Shown: piece by piece, positions 8,388 to 17,762 of the stretch
Layout: each line of letters starts with the position of its first letter
How positions within the stretch are numbered: the first letter of the stretch is position 1
Assembly (NCBI RefSeq): GCF_012113595.1
Contig: NZ_CP050831.1
Location: 6,200,001 to 6,264,000, forward strand
Length of the DNA stretch: 64,000 bases
Reading direction: 5' to 3'
DNA from: Bacteroides faecium
GTDB lineage: Bacteria; Bacteroidota; Bacteroidia; Bacteroidales; Bacteroidaceae
Made by a program: the position numbers and the translations under genes
The notes under the pieces: generated by a model
What the model was told of the DNA's origin: nothing
Databases searched by the model: none
The model's input: the letters and a program-made list of their open reading frames with translations, nothing else

Positions 8388-9944
8388 ATGAATGACCTGC
8401 TTCGCAAACTCCCTATTGGGATACAGACTTTTGAGAAACTTCGTAAGGGTGATTATCTATATGTAGATAAGACAGAACTTGTGTGGAAAATAGCTTATAC
8501 ATCTACTCCTTACTTTCTGAGCCGTCCACGCCGTTTCGGTAAAAGTCTTCTCCTATCTACCTTTGAAGCCTACTTTGAAGGAAAGAAAGAACTATTCGAA
8601 GGGCTTGCCATCGAAAAGCTGGAAACGAAATGGGAAAAGCATCCTGTGCTACATCTGGATTTGAACGCAGAAAAATATGATTCCCCAGAAAGACTTTATG
8701 ATATTCTTAGCCGTCAACTTACCCTATGGGAGATTCAGTATGGCAAAGGAATGGATGAAAACACTCTTTCCGGCCGCTTCTCCGGCATCATCCGCCGTGC
8801 CTACGAGCAAACAGGTAACAGCGTTGTGGTTTTGGTAGACGAATATGACAAGCCGTTACTTCAAGCCCTAGGTAATGACAACCTGCTGGATGACTATCGT
8901 AAAACTCTGAAAGCCTTTTATGGCGTATTGAAAAGCGCTGACCGCTACCTGCGTTTTGTCTTCCTCACGGGAGTGACGAAATTCGCACAAGTAAGTGTAT
9001 TCAGTGACCTCAACCAGTTGCAGGACATCACCTTATGGCCCGATTACGGCACTCTTTGCGGCATCACTCTTCAAGAATTACTGGATACCTTCCAACCGGA
9101 AATAAAGATACTTGCAGCCAATAATTCCATTTCTTATGATGAAGCAGTGCTACGAATGACGCGTCTCTATGATGGCTATCATTTTTGCATCAACTCGGTA
9201 GGCATTTTCAACCCGTTCAGTGTACTGAATGTCCTGAAATCAAAAGTATTCGACAATTACTGGTTCCAGACCGGCACTCCGACTTTCCTCGTCGAGATGC
9301 TGCAAGAAACCGAATATGACCTGCGTACTTTGCTCGACGGCATCGAAGCACCGTCTTCCATGTTTTCCGAGTATCGTGTAGATTCCAATAACCCGATTCC
9401 GCTGATTTATCAAAGTGGCTATCTAACGATAAAAGCTTATGATGAACGTTTCCGCAACTACCTGCTGGAATTTCCCAACGATGAGGTGCGTTACGGTTTC
9501 ATTGATTTTCTGGTACCATTCTATACCGGAGTAAAGAATAACGATCAAGGCTTTTACGTCGGAAAGTTCGTCAATGAGTTGGAAAACGGAGACTACGATT
9601 CTTTCCTCACCCGCCTGCAAGCCTTCTTTGCCGACTTCAACTACGAACTGAACGAGCAAACAGAACGCCATTACCAAGTGGTTTTCTATATTGTCTTCAA
9701 ACTTATGGGACAGTTCACTGATGCGGAAGTGCGCAGCGCCCGCGGTCGCGCAGACGCCGTAGTGAAAACTCCTAAATATATCTATGTCTTCGAGTTCAAA
9801 CTGCATGATACGGCAGAAGCGGCACTAAAGCAGATTGAAGATAAAGGCTACTTGATACCATATCAGGCAGACGGACGTGAAGTGATAAAAATTGGAGTAG
9901 AATTCAGTGCGGAGAAACGTAATATCAGCCGCTGGCTGGTGTGA
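8388..9944 (+). CDS. AAA-ATPase-like / PD-(D/E)XK nuclease-like protein (DUF1703 type)
   Basis: A 518-residue cytoplasmic protein of the widespread AAA-ATPase_like (PF09820) plus DUF1703 family. The N-terminal half begins LPIGIQTFEKLRKGDYLYVD, with the nucleotide-binding stretch SRPRRFGKSLLLST (Walker-A-like, residues about 45-58) and a Walker B-like VVVLVDEYDKPL near 145. The C-terminal about 110 residues carry a PD-(D/E)XK-like core (GRADAVVKTPKYIYVFEFKL, with D and E-x-K). The cellular role of the family is unknown; members occur in many near-identical copies in gut anaerobes. It stands alone between the repeat element and a convergent ATP-grasp-like gene (10-bp gap). Confidence 0.85.
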   Translation: MNDLLRKLPIGIQTFEKLRKGDYLYVDKTELVWKIAYTSTPYFLSRPRRFGKSLLLSTFEAYFEGKKELFEGLAIEKLETKWEKHPVLHLDLNAEKYDSPERLYDILSRQLTLWEIQYGKGMDENTLSGRFSGIIRRAYEQTGNSVVVLVDEYDKPLLQALGNDNLLDDYRKTLKAFYGVLKSADRYLRFVFLTGVTKFAQVSVFSDLNQLQDITLWPDYGTLCGITLQELLDTFQPEIKILAANNSISYDEAVLRMTRLYDGYHFCINSVGIFNPFSVLNVLKSKVFDNYWFQTGTPTFLVEMLQETEYDLRTLLDGIEAPSSMFSEYRVDSNNPIPLIYQSGYLTIKAYDERFRNYLLEFPNDEVRYGFIDFLVPFYTGVKNNDQGFYVGKFVNELENGDYDSFLTRLQAFFADFNYELNEQTERHYQVVFYIVFKLMGQFTDAEVRSARGRADAVVKTPKYIYVFEFKLHDTAEAALKQIEDKGYLIPYQADGREVIKIGVEFSAEKRNISRWLV

Positions 9945-9954
9945 ATAGATGGAA

Positions 9955-11157
9955 CTATAAACTATCGGGAGTAACCAGTATCCACGCCCGATAGCAGCTT
10001 CTCTTATGAACAGGCACCAAAGGTAAATAACCGGAATGCACTTTCCCTTCCCTGATTTCCAACGGAAAGGTTGCGGACAGCCGTTCATGTTCCTTCAAGG
10101 CTTCGCCTTCCGAAGGATGGTAATCAATCCCGAAACGTCCTGTAGAATCAGAATATACATAATGGTCATACAGAAGACGTGTCATGACTCCCATATTCAT
10201 GCGCAGATTAATTTCCACACAAGGATGAATTCGGAATACAGTTTTTTTATTCTCCGGAAACCGGCAAATCATCATATCAACTCCAAGATAACCTTTATAC
10301 ACGGTTCCCACCAATGCAGAAAGTTTGTATTTCAAACAGTTCTCCAAATCTGTCAGAGCCTCCGAAGGGACATATTGCGAAAGTTGTTCTCGGATTGCCT
10401 CATTAGAAAGCAAACGGTTTCCTTCATACATTCCGCTCTTTCCGGTATGAAAAAGGGAATATCCCGCAAACGTCACTCCACCTGCACCGTCGGAATAAAA
10501 CTCCATGGCAAAATCTTCTACCTTATTATATATAGGCTCCGCGATAACTCCGCCTTGCGAAGCAGCCACACGTGTACACCAACCGGAAATAAAAGGAGTA
10601 AATACGCCTTTGCACCAATTCAACCCCTTGCCGCTTCCCGAAAGCGGAGCTTTCAACAGGCAGCCTTCCCGCTCTTCCACAAAAGCTTTCCATTCTTCCG
10701 GTGTTTCCAAGTAATAAGATTCTCCGCAGAAATGTTCATTTAACTGTAATTCCGAAAGTAATGAGACAGCTTTAGAACGATGAGAATATTCCCGCCAACT
10801 GCTTAGCTGCTCCATAGAAGGGAGCAAAGTTTCATCTACTCCCAGCCCTGCAAGCCGTTTCCGTAAAGCTACATCCCAGCCCCAAGGATGAATATCCCAA
10901 TCTGGTTCAGAAGCCAGTTCCGGCTCCGTTATCAAACGAACCGGAATATCCAGCAACTCCTGCATTTGCTTCAGATAATTGAGATTATAAGCGGAAGAAG
11001 CCAATACTGCACTCCCCTCTTCTGCATACCACATCGGAAGCAAAGCTAGTTCAGCCGCCATCTGTCTGGCGGAAGCCGGAGCCATATAATTCGCTTCACC
11101 ACTGGCAAGCGCCAAATCATGCTCCGGATTGAATATATAAAGAACCTTCTTAGTCAT
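9955..11157 (-). CDS. ATP-grasp-like cytoplasmic protein of unknown function
   Basis: About 400 residues starting MTKKVLYIFNPEHDLALASG. The ATG at 11157 is preferred because the longer frame would begin inside the -7 element at 11192-11185. Features consistent with an ATP-grasp fold are LLKAPLSGSGKGLNW (glycine-rich nucleotide loop, about 170-185) and a late metal-binding strand HPCVEINLRMNMGVM (E-I-N-x-R, about 325-340). No signal peptide or membrane segment. I do not recognise a named family member; a carboxylate-amine or peptide ligase activity is inference from the fold-like motifs alone. It is divergent from the AAA_14 gene at 11320. Confidence 0.7.
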   Translation of the reverse strand: MTKKVLYIFNPEHDLALASGEANYMAPASARQMAAELALLPMWYAEEGSAVLASSAYNLNYLKQMQELLDIPVRLITEPELASEPDWDIHPWGWDVALRKRLAGLGVDETLLPSMEQLSSWREYSHRSKAVSLLSELQLNEHFCGESYYLETPEEWKAFVEEREGCLLKAPLSGSGKGLNWCKGVFTPFISGWCTRVAASQGGVIAEPIYNKVEDFAMEFYSDGAGGVTFAGYSLFHTGKSGMYEGNRLLSNEAIREQLSQYVPSEALTDLENCLKYKLSALVGTVYKGYLGVDMMICRFPENKKTVFRIHPCVEINLRMNMGVMTRLLYDHYVYSDSTGRFGIDYHPSEGEALKEHERLSATFPLEIREGKVHSGYLPLVPVHKRSCYRAWILVTPDSL

Positions 11158-11184
11158 TTCAAATGAATTCAAAACTTTATTCTG

Positions 11185-11192
11185 CAAATATA
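11185..11192 (-). promoter_or_regulatory. -7 element for ATP-grasp-like gene
   Basis: TATATTTG on the minus strand (11192-11185), 27 nt before the ATG at 11157. Confidence 0.55.
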
Positions 11193-11264
11193 TGCAGGAA
11201 ATAGTCAGGAATGGCTACAATAAACAGAAAGTTAGAATTAAAAGCACAATTTTGCCATCTCTAC

Positions 11265-11295
11265 TTTGCAAATCCTAAAAAAAGCACTATATTTG
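11265..11295 (+). promoter_or_regulatory. Full Bacteroides promoter (TTTG-N19-TATATTTG)
   Basis: TTTG at 11265-11268 and TATATTTG at 11288-11295, separated by 19 nt, match the Bacteroides consensus at both elements. It fixes the start of the next gene at the ATG at 11320 rather than the upstream TTG at 11266. Confidence 0.8.
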
Positions 11296-11319
11296 CCCCC
11301 CGAAAAACAAAGAACAGAA

Positions 11320-12498
11320 ATGGAATCATTCTATCGCACGCACTCCTATCTTGTTGAGCACACCAATGCCCCCGTTCGCCGCGACCTCATGGACGAGATT
11401 GACTGGAGCGACCGCCTGATTGGTATCAAAGGGACACGTGGCGTAGGAAAAACCACTTTCCTGCTCCAATATGCCAAAGAGAAATTCGGGAACGACCGCT
11501 CTTGCCTGTTCATCAATATGAACAACTTCTATTTCTCGGGACACAGCATCGTGGATTTTGCCAACGAATTTCAGAAACGCGGTGGAAAGGTATTACTGAT
11601 CGACCAAGTATTCAAACACCCGGAATGGAGCAAAGAACTGCGTATGTGCTACGACCGTTTTCCCAATCTGAAGATTGTCTTTACCGGTTCGTCCGTGATG
11701 CGACTGAAAGAAGAAAACCTAGAACTGCGTGATATTGCAAAAAGCTATAACCTGCGTGGATTCTCTTTCCGTGAATTCCTGAACCTGCAAACAGGTATGA
11801 AATTCCGGGCTTACAGCCTTGAAGAGATTCTCAGCACGCACGAGCAGATAGCCAAAGGAGTACTTTCCAAAGTTCGTCCGCTGGATTATTTCCAGGATTA
11901 CCTGCATCATGGGTTTTACCCGTTCTTCCTCGAAAAGCGTAACTTTTCGGAGAATCTGCTGAAAACGATGAACATGATGGTGGAAGTGGATATACTGCTC
12001 CTCAAACAAATTGAATTGAAATATCTTTCAAAGATAAAAAAATTACTATATTTGCTCGCTGTCGACGGGCCGAAGGCTCCCAATGTGAGTCAACTGGCAA
12101 GCGACATACAGACATCCCGCGCCACGGTGATGAATTATATCAAGTATTTGGCGGACGCACGACTCATTAACCTGGTTTATCCGAAAGGGGAAGAATTTCC
12201 GAAAAAGCCATCAAAGATAATGATGCACAACTCCAACCTGATGTATTCCATCTATCCGGTGAAAGTGGAAGAGCAGGATGTACTGGACACTTTCTTTGCA
12301 AATTCCTTATGGAAAGACCATAAGATACATAAAGGAGACAAGAACTACTCGTTTATGGTGGACGAAGTAATGCCGTTCAAAATTTGCCAGGAAGGAGCAA
12401 AGATAAAGAACAATCCGAATGTGACGTACGCGTTGCACAAAGTGGAGATAGGCCGGGGCAACCAGATACCTCTCTGGATGTTCGGTTTTTTATATTAA
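11320..12498 (+). CDS. AAA_14/DUF4143-family ATPase
   Basis: A 392-residue cytoplasmic ATPase. Walker A GTRGVGKTTFLLQ lies near residues 35-47, a Walker B-like strand KVLLIDQVFKHPEW near 92-105, and a sensor-1-like strand LKIVFTGSSVMRL near 118. A winged-helix-like segment (VSQLASDIQTSRATVMNYIKYLADARLINLVYP) occupies about 265-300, followed by the DUF4143 region ending KVEIGRGNQIPLWMFGFLY. The Walker B aspartate is followed by Q rather than the usual E, so hydrolysis may be slow or absent. Role unknown; such proteins occur singly or in families across Bacteroidetes. The TTG start at 11266 is rejected because it lies inside the promoter. nifJ follows after 32 bp. Confidence 0.85.
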   Translation: MESFYRTHSYLVEHTNAPVRRDLMDEIDWSDRLIGIKGTRGVGKTTFLLQYAKEKFGNDRSCLFINMNNFYFSGHSIVDFANEFQKRGGKVLLIDQVFKHPEWSKELRMCYDRFPNLKIVFTGSSVMRLKEENLELRDIAKSYNLRGFSFREFLNLQTGMKFRAYSLEEILSTHEQIAKGVLSKVRPLDYFQDYLHHGFYPFFLEKRNFSENLLKTMNMMVEVDILLLKQIELKYLSKIKKLLYLLAVDGPKAPNVSQLASDIQTSRATVMNYIKYLADARLINLVYPKGEEFPKKPSKIMMHNSNLMYSIYPVKVEEQDVLDTFFANSLWKDHKIHKGDKNYSFMVDEVMPFKICQEGAKIKNNPNVTYALHKVEIGRGNQIPLWMFGFLY

Positions 12499-12530
12499 AA
12501 GATTTATTTACTTAAATATTTAATTTAGTT

Positions 12531-15500
12531 ATGACTAAACAGAAGAAATTCATCACTTGTGATGGTAACCAAGCTGCAGCACATATCTCGTATATGTTCT
12601 CTGAAGTAGCAGCTATCTACCCCATCACTCCTTCTTCGACTATGGCTGAGTACGTAGACGAATGGGCTGCCGCAGGACGTAAGAACATCTTCGGCGAAAC
12701 AGTATTGGTACAGGAAATGCAATCTGAAGGCGGTGCTGCCGGTGCAGTACACGGTTCTCTTCAGGCTGGCGCGTTGACTACTACTTACACTGCTTCTCAG
12801 GGTCTTCTCCTGATGATCCCTAACATGTACAAAATTGCCGGTGAATTTTTGCCTTGCGTATTCCATGTATCTGCACGTACATTGGCTTCTCACGCATTGT
12901 GTATCTTCGGTGACCACCAAGACGTAATGTCTGCTCGTCAGACTGGCTTCGCTATGTTGGCTGAAGGTTCTGTACAGGAAGTTATGGATTTGGCTGGTGT
13001 TGCTCATCTGGCTACTATCAAATCTCGCGTTCCTTTCATGAACTTCTTCGACGGTTTCCGTACTTCTCACGAAATCCAGAAGATCGAAATGTTGGAAAAC
13101 GAAGACCTTGCTCCGCTGGTTGATCAGGAAGCTCTTGCTGAATTCCGTGCCCGCGCACTGAACCCGATGAATCCGGTAGCTCGTGGTATGGCTGAAAACC
13201 CCGACCACTTCTTCCAACATCGTGAATCATGCAACAACTACTATGAAGCTGTTCCTGCTATCGTAGAAGAATACATGAATGAAATTTCCAAGATTACAGG
13301 TCGCAAATACGGTTTGTTCGATTACTACGGAGCAGAAGATGCAGAACGCGTGATTATCGCAATGGGTTCTGTAACGGAAGCTGCACGCGAAGCTATCGAC
13401 CATTTGGTAGCCAACGGTGAAAAAGTGGGTATGGTTGCCGTACACCTGTATCGTCCGTTCTCTGCTAAACACTTCCTGGCTGCTGTACCTAAGACTGCTA
13501 AGACTATCGCAGTTCTTGACCGTACTAAAGAACCGGGTGCTAACGGTGAACCTTTGTATCTTGACGTTAAAGACTGCTTCTACGGTGCAGAAAATGCTCC
13601 GGTTATCGTTGGCGGTCGCTACGGTCTGGGTTCTAAGGACACTACTCCTGCTCAAATTATCTCTGTATTCGAAAACCTGGCTATGCCGATGCCGAAGAAC
13701 CACTTCACTATCGGTATCGTAGACGACGTAACTTTCACTTCTCTTCCTCAGAAAGAAGAAATCGCTTTGGGCGGTGAAGGTATGTTCGAAGCTAAATTCT
13801 ACGGTTTGGGTGCTGACGGTACGGTAGGTGCTAACAAGAACTCTGTTAAGATTATCGGTGATAACACCGACAAACACTGTCAGGCTTACTTCTCTTACGA
13901 CTCTAAGAAGTCTGGTGGTTTCACTTGTTCTCACTTGCGTTTCGGTGATAATCCTATCCGTTCTACTTACTTGGTAAATACTCCGAACTTCGTTGCTTGT
14001 CACGTTCAGGCTTACCTTCACATGTACGATGTAACACGTGGTTTGCGTAAGAACGGCTCTTTCTTGCTGAACACTATCTGGGAAGGCGACGAACTGGCTA
14101 AGAACTTGCCGAACAAGGTTAAGAAATATTTCGCACAGAACAACATTTCTGTATATTATATCAACGCAACTCAGATTGCAATGGAAATTGGCTTGGGCAA
14201 CCGTACCAACACTATCCTTCAATCTGCATTCTTCCGTATCACAGGCGTTATTCCTGTAGAACAGGCTGTTGAACAGATGAAGAAATTCATCGTTAAGTCT
14301 TACGGCAAGAAGGGTGAAGACGTTGTCAACAAGAACTATGCTGCCGTTGACCGTGGTGGTGAATACAAGACTTTGCCTGTTGATCCTGCTTGGGCTAACC
14401 TGCCGGACGACGCAAAAGCTGAAAACAACGACCCTGCATTCATCAACGAAGTAGTTCGCCCGATCAATGCACAAGACGGTGACTTACTGCCTGTATCTGC
14501 GTTCAAGGGTATCGAAGACGGTACTTGGGAACAAGGTACTTCTCAATACGAAAAACGTGGTGTTGCTGCATTTGTGCCCGAATGGAATGCTGAAAACTGT
14601 ATCCAGTGTAACAAGTGTGCATACGTTTGTCCTCACGCTTCTATCCGTCCGTTCGTTCTCGACGCAGAAGAACAGAAGGGTGCTCAGTTCGAACAACTGA
14701 AAGCGGTAGGTAAAGTATTCGACGGTATGACATTCCGTATCCAGGTTGACGTTCTCGACTGTCTGGGTTGCGGCAACTGTGCCGACATCTGTCCGGGTAA
14801 TCCGAAGAAGGGTGGCAAAGCATTGTCTATGAAGCATCTTGAAAGCCAATTGGCTGAAGCTGCTAACTGGGAATACTGCGCTAAGAACGTGAAGACTAAA
14901 CAACATTTGGTTGACATCAAGTCTAACGTGAAGAACTCTCAGTTCGCTACTCCGTTGTTCGAGTTCTCAGGTGCTTGCTCAGGTTGTGGTGAAACTCCGT
15001 ACGTGAAACTGATTTCTCAGTTGTTCGGTGACCGCGAAATGGTTGCTAACGCTACCGGATGTTCTTCTATCTACTCTGGTTCTGTTCCTTCTACTCCTTA
15101 TACTAAGAACGAAGACGGTCATGGTCCTGCTTGGGCTAACTCATTGTTCGAGGACTTCTGCGAATTCGGTCTGGGTATGGAACTGGCTAACGAAAAGATG
15201 CGTGCACGTATCGTTAAGGTTATGAACGAAGCAATTGCTGCTGACTGCACTCCTGCTGACGTAAAAGAACTGTTCGCTGAATGGATTAACAACATGCTGG
15301 ACGCTGACAAGACGAAAGAACTGGCAGCTAAGATTATCCCGGTTGTTGAAGCTAACAAAGATAAATGTAATCATTGCAAGCAAATCGCTGAACTGCAACA
15401 ATATCTTGTTAAACGCAGCCAGTGGATTATCGGTGGTGACGGTGCTTCTTATGATATCGGTTACGGTGGTCTTGACCATGTAATCGCTTCTGGTAAGGAC

Positions 15501-16079
15501 GTTAACATCCTTGTTCTTGATACTGAGGTTTACTCTAACACAGGTGGTCAGTCTTCTAAGGCTACTCCGGTGGGTGCTATCGCTAAGTTCGCTGCTGCTG
15601 GTAAGCGCGTACGTAAGAAAGATCTCGGCCTGATGGCTACTACTTACGGTTATGTATATGTTGCTCAGATTGCTATGGGTGCTGACCAAGCTCAGACTCT
15701 GAAAGCGATCCGCGAAGCAGAAGCATATCCTGGACCATCTTTGATTATCGCTTATGCTCCATGTATCAACCACGGTCTGAAAGCCGGTATGGGTAAGAGC
15801 CAGGAAGAAGAAGAAAAGGCTGTTAAGTGCGGTTACTGGCACTTGTGGCGTTACAACCCGGCTTTGGAAGAAGAAGGCAAGAATCCGTTCATGCTGGATA
15901 GCAAAGAACCGAACTGGGAAGACTTCCAAACGTTCTTGAAGAGCGAAGTTCGTTACTCTTCTGTAATGAAGATGTATCCTGCTGAAGCCGAAGAACTGTT
16001 CCAAGCTGCTGAGAACAACGCTAAATGGCGTTACAACAGCTACAAACGTCTGGCTAAAGGAAACTGGGATGCTGAATAA
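12531..16079 (+). CDS. nifJ: Pyruvate:ferredoxin (flavodoxin) oxidoreductase
   Basis: An 1182-residue single-chain pyruvate:ferredoxin oxidoreductase, converting pyruvate and CoA to acetyl-CoA and CO2 with reduced ferredoxin; central to anaerobic energy metabolism in the cytoplasm. Domain order: N-terminal pyruvate-binding part (YPITPSSTMAEYVDEWAAAG), gamma domain, EKR linker, a 2[4Fe-4S] ferredoxin module around residue 690-760 (CIQCNKCAYVCPH and CLGCGNCADICPG), then the thiamine-diphosphate domain (GDGASYDIGYGGLDH near 968, then EVYSNTGGQSSKATPVG). A proximal-cluster CSGCGE and a late CNHCK are present. Strong codon bias creates long meaningless antisense frames. It is followed by a clean terminator. 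A second copy of its last 247 bp lies at 17763-18009. Confidence 0.97.
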   Translation: MTKQKKFITCDGNQAAAHISYMFSEVAAIYPITPSSTMAEYVDEWAAAGRKNIFGETVLVQEMQSEGGAAGAVHGSLQAGALTTTYTASQGLLLMIPNMYKIAGEFLPCVFHVSARTLASHALCIFGDHQDVMSARQTGFAMLAEGSVQEVMDLAGVAHLATIKSRVPFMNFFDGFRTSHEIQKIEMLENEDLAPLVDQEALAEFRARALNPMNPVARGMAENPDHFFQHRESCNNYYEAVPAIVEEYMNEISKITGRKYGLFDYYGAEDAERVIIAMGSVTEAAREAIDHLVANGEKVGMVAVHLYRPFSAKHFLAAVPKTAKTIAVLDRTKEPGANGEPLYLDVKDCFYGAENAPVIVGGRYGLGSKDTTPAQIISVFENLAMPMPKNHFTIGIVDDVTFTSLPQKEEIALGGEGMFEAKFYGLGADGTVGANKNSVKIIGDNTDKHCQAYFSYDSKKSGGFTCSHLRFGDNPIRSTYLVNTPNFVACHVQAYLHMYDVTRGLRKNGSFLLNTIWEGDELAKNLPNKVKKYFAQNNISVYYINATQIAMEIGLGNRTNTILQSAFFRITGVIPVEQAVEQMKKFIVKSYGKKGEDVVNKNYAAVDRGGEYKTLPVDPAWANLPDDAKAENNDPAFINEVVRPINAQDGDLLPVSAFKGIEDGTWEQGTSQYEKRGVAAFVPEWNAENCIQCNKCAYVCPHASIRPFVLDAEEQKGAQFEQLKAVGKVFDGMTFRIQVDVLDCLGCGNCADICPGNPKKGGKALSMKHLESQLAEAANWEYCAKNVKTKQHLVDIKSNVKNSQFATPLFEFSGACSGCGETPYVKLISQLFGDREMVANATGCSSIYSGSVPSTPYTKNEDGHGPAWANSLFEDFCEFGLGMELANEKMRARIVKVMNEAIAADCTPADVKELFAEWINNMLDADKTKELAAKIIPVVEANKDKCNHCKQIAELQQYLVKRSQWIIGGDGASYDIGYGGLDHVIASGKDVNILVLDTEVYSNTGGQSSKATPVGAIAKFAAAGKRVRKKDLGLMATTYGYVYVAQIAMGADQAQTLKAIREAEAYPGPSLIIAYAPCINHGLKAGMGKSQEEEEKAVKCGYWHLWRYNPALEEEGKNPFMLDSKEPNWEDFQTFLKSEVRYSSVMKMYPAEAEELFQAAENNAKWRYNSYKRLAKGNWDAE

Positions 16080-16097
16080 AGAGCTATTTTAAGAAGG

Positions 16098-16133
16098 AAA
16101 AGGCGGAATCCACAAGGGATATCCGCCTTTTTT
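16098..16133 (+). terminator. Intrinsic terminator of nifJ
   Basis: AAGGCGGA and TCCGCCTT flank a short loop with further ATCC/GGAT pairing, and the stem ends in six T residues; 19 bp after the nifJ stop. Confidence 0.85.
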
Positions 16134-16202
16134 ACAGTTAGTTAAAAATATCTTTAATCAATATAATTTTGGCACACCCAGCAAACTATGGGAGTTCGTA
16201 CA

Positions 16203-17189
16203 CTACAAGATAGTGTACTTCAAAAAGCCATCTTCAAATATGTCACCATTATAACCATATATAATTCCGTTCTCTTCATCCACATCAAATGCATATAATA
16301 GAACGTCCAGTTCGTATTTTGCGACAGAATGTCCTGAATAATCAAATACTTCAATAAAACATCCTTTTTCCTTTTTGGGACATCTTATATAGAAATAACG
16401 CTTACCTGCAACTAATTCACGCTGACAAAATTTGGTTTCTTTGATATTGTTCACTATTATATAAGGCACTACAGTATTATCAATAAGTCTCTTACAGAGC
16501 TTCATATCGCTTACTCGATAAAAATCTATTTGCTTTTTATAGGTATAAGCATAGATTATTAGAGAGTCGTTAGCTGCCAAATATCCTCTATTCTCGTCAA
16601 AGAATAATTCCTTCTGCTTTTGTTCAATTAAAATCTGTCCTGTTATCTGCATGGTATTCAAATTGACTTTTTCTATATTAAGTTTATAGGGAAACGTACT
16701 ATATATTAATAAAGAATCGTTGACAACATTCATAAAATTGACTATTCTATCAGAGATAGGCAGTTTGATTTCTTTCTCAAGAGACATGTGGTTATTATCC
16801 AACATAAAACATTTGATAAGAAATGGAGTGTATCCCCAAATATAAACTTTATCAGAAACAGTTTTACATAATGTGGGAGATATTTGAAATTCATCTTTTC
16901 CTCCTCCTTTGACTCCACCTTGATAAATACAATGAAATCTAGGAAGTGAATATTGATATATCATAGCATCATTATTTCTTGAATCTGTTACAAAGAGATT
17001 TCCTTTTTTTATCACTATTCCATCAGGAGAGAATATTTCATTTACTCTTATTTTCTCCGCACAAAAAGATTTTTTCACTGGAAAGGGTTCTATTTCCTGT
17101 GAAAATGCCTGCCTTTGTGCACAAGTTTGTCCACTGCATGCTATAATAATTAAAGTATAAATAAGTAATAAATAAGTTGTTTTTTTCAT
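16203..17189 (-). CDS. Six-bladed beta-propeller exported protein (BF3164-like)
   Basis: A 328-residue exported protein. The N-terminus MKKTTYLLLIYTLIIIACSGQ has a lipobox-like IIAC, so it is probably a lipoprotein. The rest shows repeated strand patterns of a TolB/BF3164-like six-bladed propeller (IFSPDGIVIKKGNLFVTDSR, FQISPTLCKTVSDKVYIWGY, YGYNGDIFEDGFLKYTIL). Such propellers are regularly encoded next to NVEALA proteins in Bacteroidetes, as here with the gene at 17351-17653. The function of the pair is not established; a binding or maturation role for the propeller is inference. Base composition is more AT-rich than nifJ. Confidence 0.75.
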   Translation of the reverse strand: MKKTTYLLLIYTLIIIACSGQTCAQRQAFSQEIEPFPVKKSFCAEKIRVNEIFSPDGIVIKKGNLFVTDSRNNDAMIYQYSLPRFHCIYQGGVKGGGKDEFQISPTLCKTVSDKVYIWGYTPFLIKCFMLDNNHMSLEKEIKLPISDRIVNFMNVVNDSLLIYSTFPYKLNIEKVNLNTMQITGQILIEQKQKELFFDENRGYLAANDSLIIYAYTYKKQIDFYRVSDMKLCKRLIDNTVVPYIIVNNIKETKFCQRELVAGKRYFYIRCPKKEKGCFIEVFDYSGHSVAKYELDVLLYAFDVDEENGIIYGYNGDIFEDGFLKYTIL

Positions 17190-17350
17190 CGTATAATTTA
17201 TTCTTTCTAAAATGACTATCTTAATTCAATAAATAAGTGTATATAATACTGTATCTATCATTTAGAGAGTTTTAGCTCGAAGAATCTGATTTTTGTACAT
17301 GAAAAAATGATATTTTTCAATGAATAATAGATCTATAGGCTATAATAAAG

Positions 17351-17653
17351 TTACCATCCCGGTAGACCAGGAAAAGAACCCGCACAATTAGAAGTACCAA
17401 TACTCGTAGTGGATTTTACTGTATGGCAGTTACTGCACGATGTAACATAGAATGCGGGTTCGTCTGGTAGTAATGTTGTACTAGTAAAAATGTAACACTG
17501 TTTGAACCTTCCGGTGAACTCATCATATGCCAAAGCCTCCACATTAAGAAGTGTTAACTGAGTTAATTCATATTTTGAATTATACGTCACATGGACGCCA
17601 TAACAAGCAACTGCTATAATCAAAGCAGCTAAGCCATAATTTTTTTTTTTCAT
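17351..17653 (-). CDS. NVEALA-family small exported protein
   Basis: A 100-residue protein with an N-terminal hydrophobic segment (about 7-24), then LTLLNVEALAYDE, which carries the family's eponymous NVEALA motif at residues 36-41. The C-terminal half is cysteine-rich (FKQCYIF, TSCSNCHTV, TSNCAGSF), with five cysteines after the motif. The motif sits where a leader/core boundary would be in an exported peptide, but processing has not been shown. The propeller gene lies downstream on the same strand. The function of NVEALA proteins is unknown. Confidence 0.8.
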   Translation of the reverse strand: MKKKNYGLAALIIAVACYGVHVTYNSKYELTQLTLLNVEALAYDEFTGRFKQCYIFTSTTLLPDEPAFYVTSCSNCHTVKSTTSIGTSNCAGSFPGLPGW

Positions 17654-17762
17654 CTTGATAAGTTTTTAATTTGTTACTTTGTGTATTTTCCGTAAATATA
17701 CTGTTTTATTAGTTGTAAGCAATATTTTATGCTATGTTATTCAGCAGATTATATATAATTTA

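Noticed and set aside
10036..10743. 235-codon plus-strand frame inside the ATP-grasp-like gene
   Set aside because: No protein features; the opposite frame has conserved motifs, a promoter and a sensible start.
13227..16004. Long open frames antisense to nifJ (for example 415 and 287 codons)
   Set aside because: They mirror the strong codon bias of nifJ, show no domain, signal peptide or ribosome-binding site, and overlap a certain essential-type gene completely.
17734..17762. Start of a functional gene for the nifJ tail copy
   Set aside because: The few residues before the homology are unrelated and the copy lacks all cofactor-binding domains.
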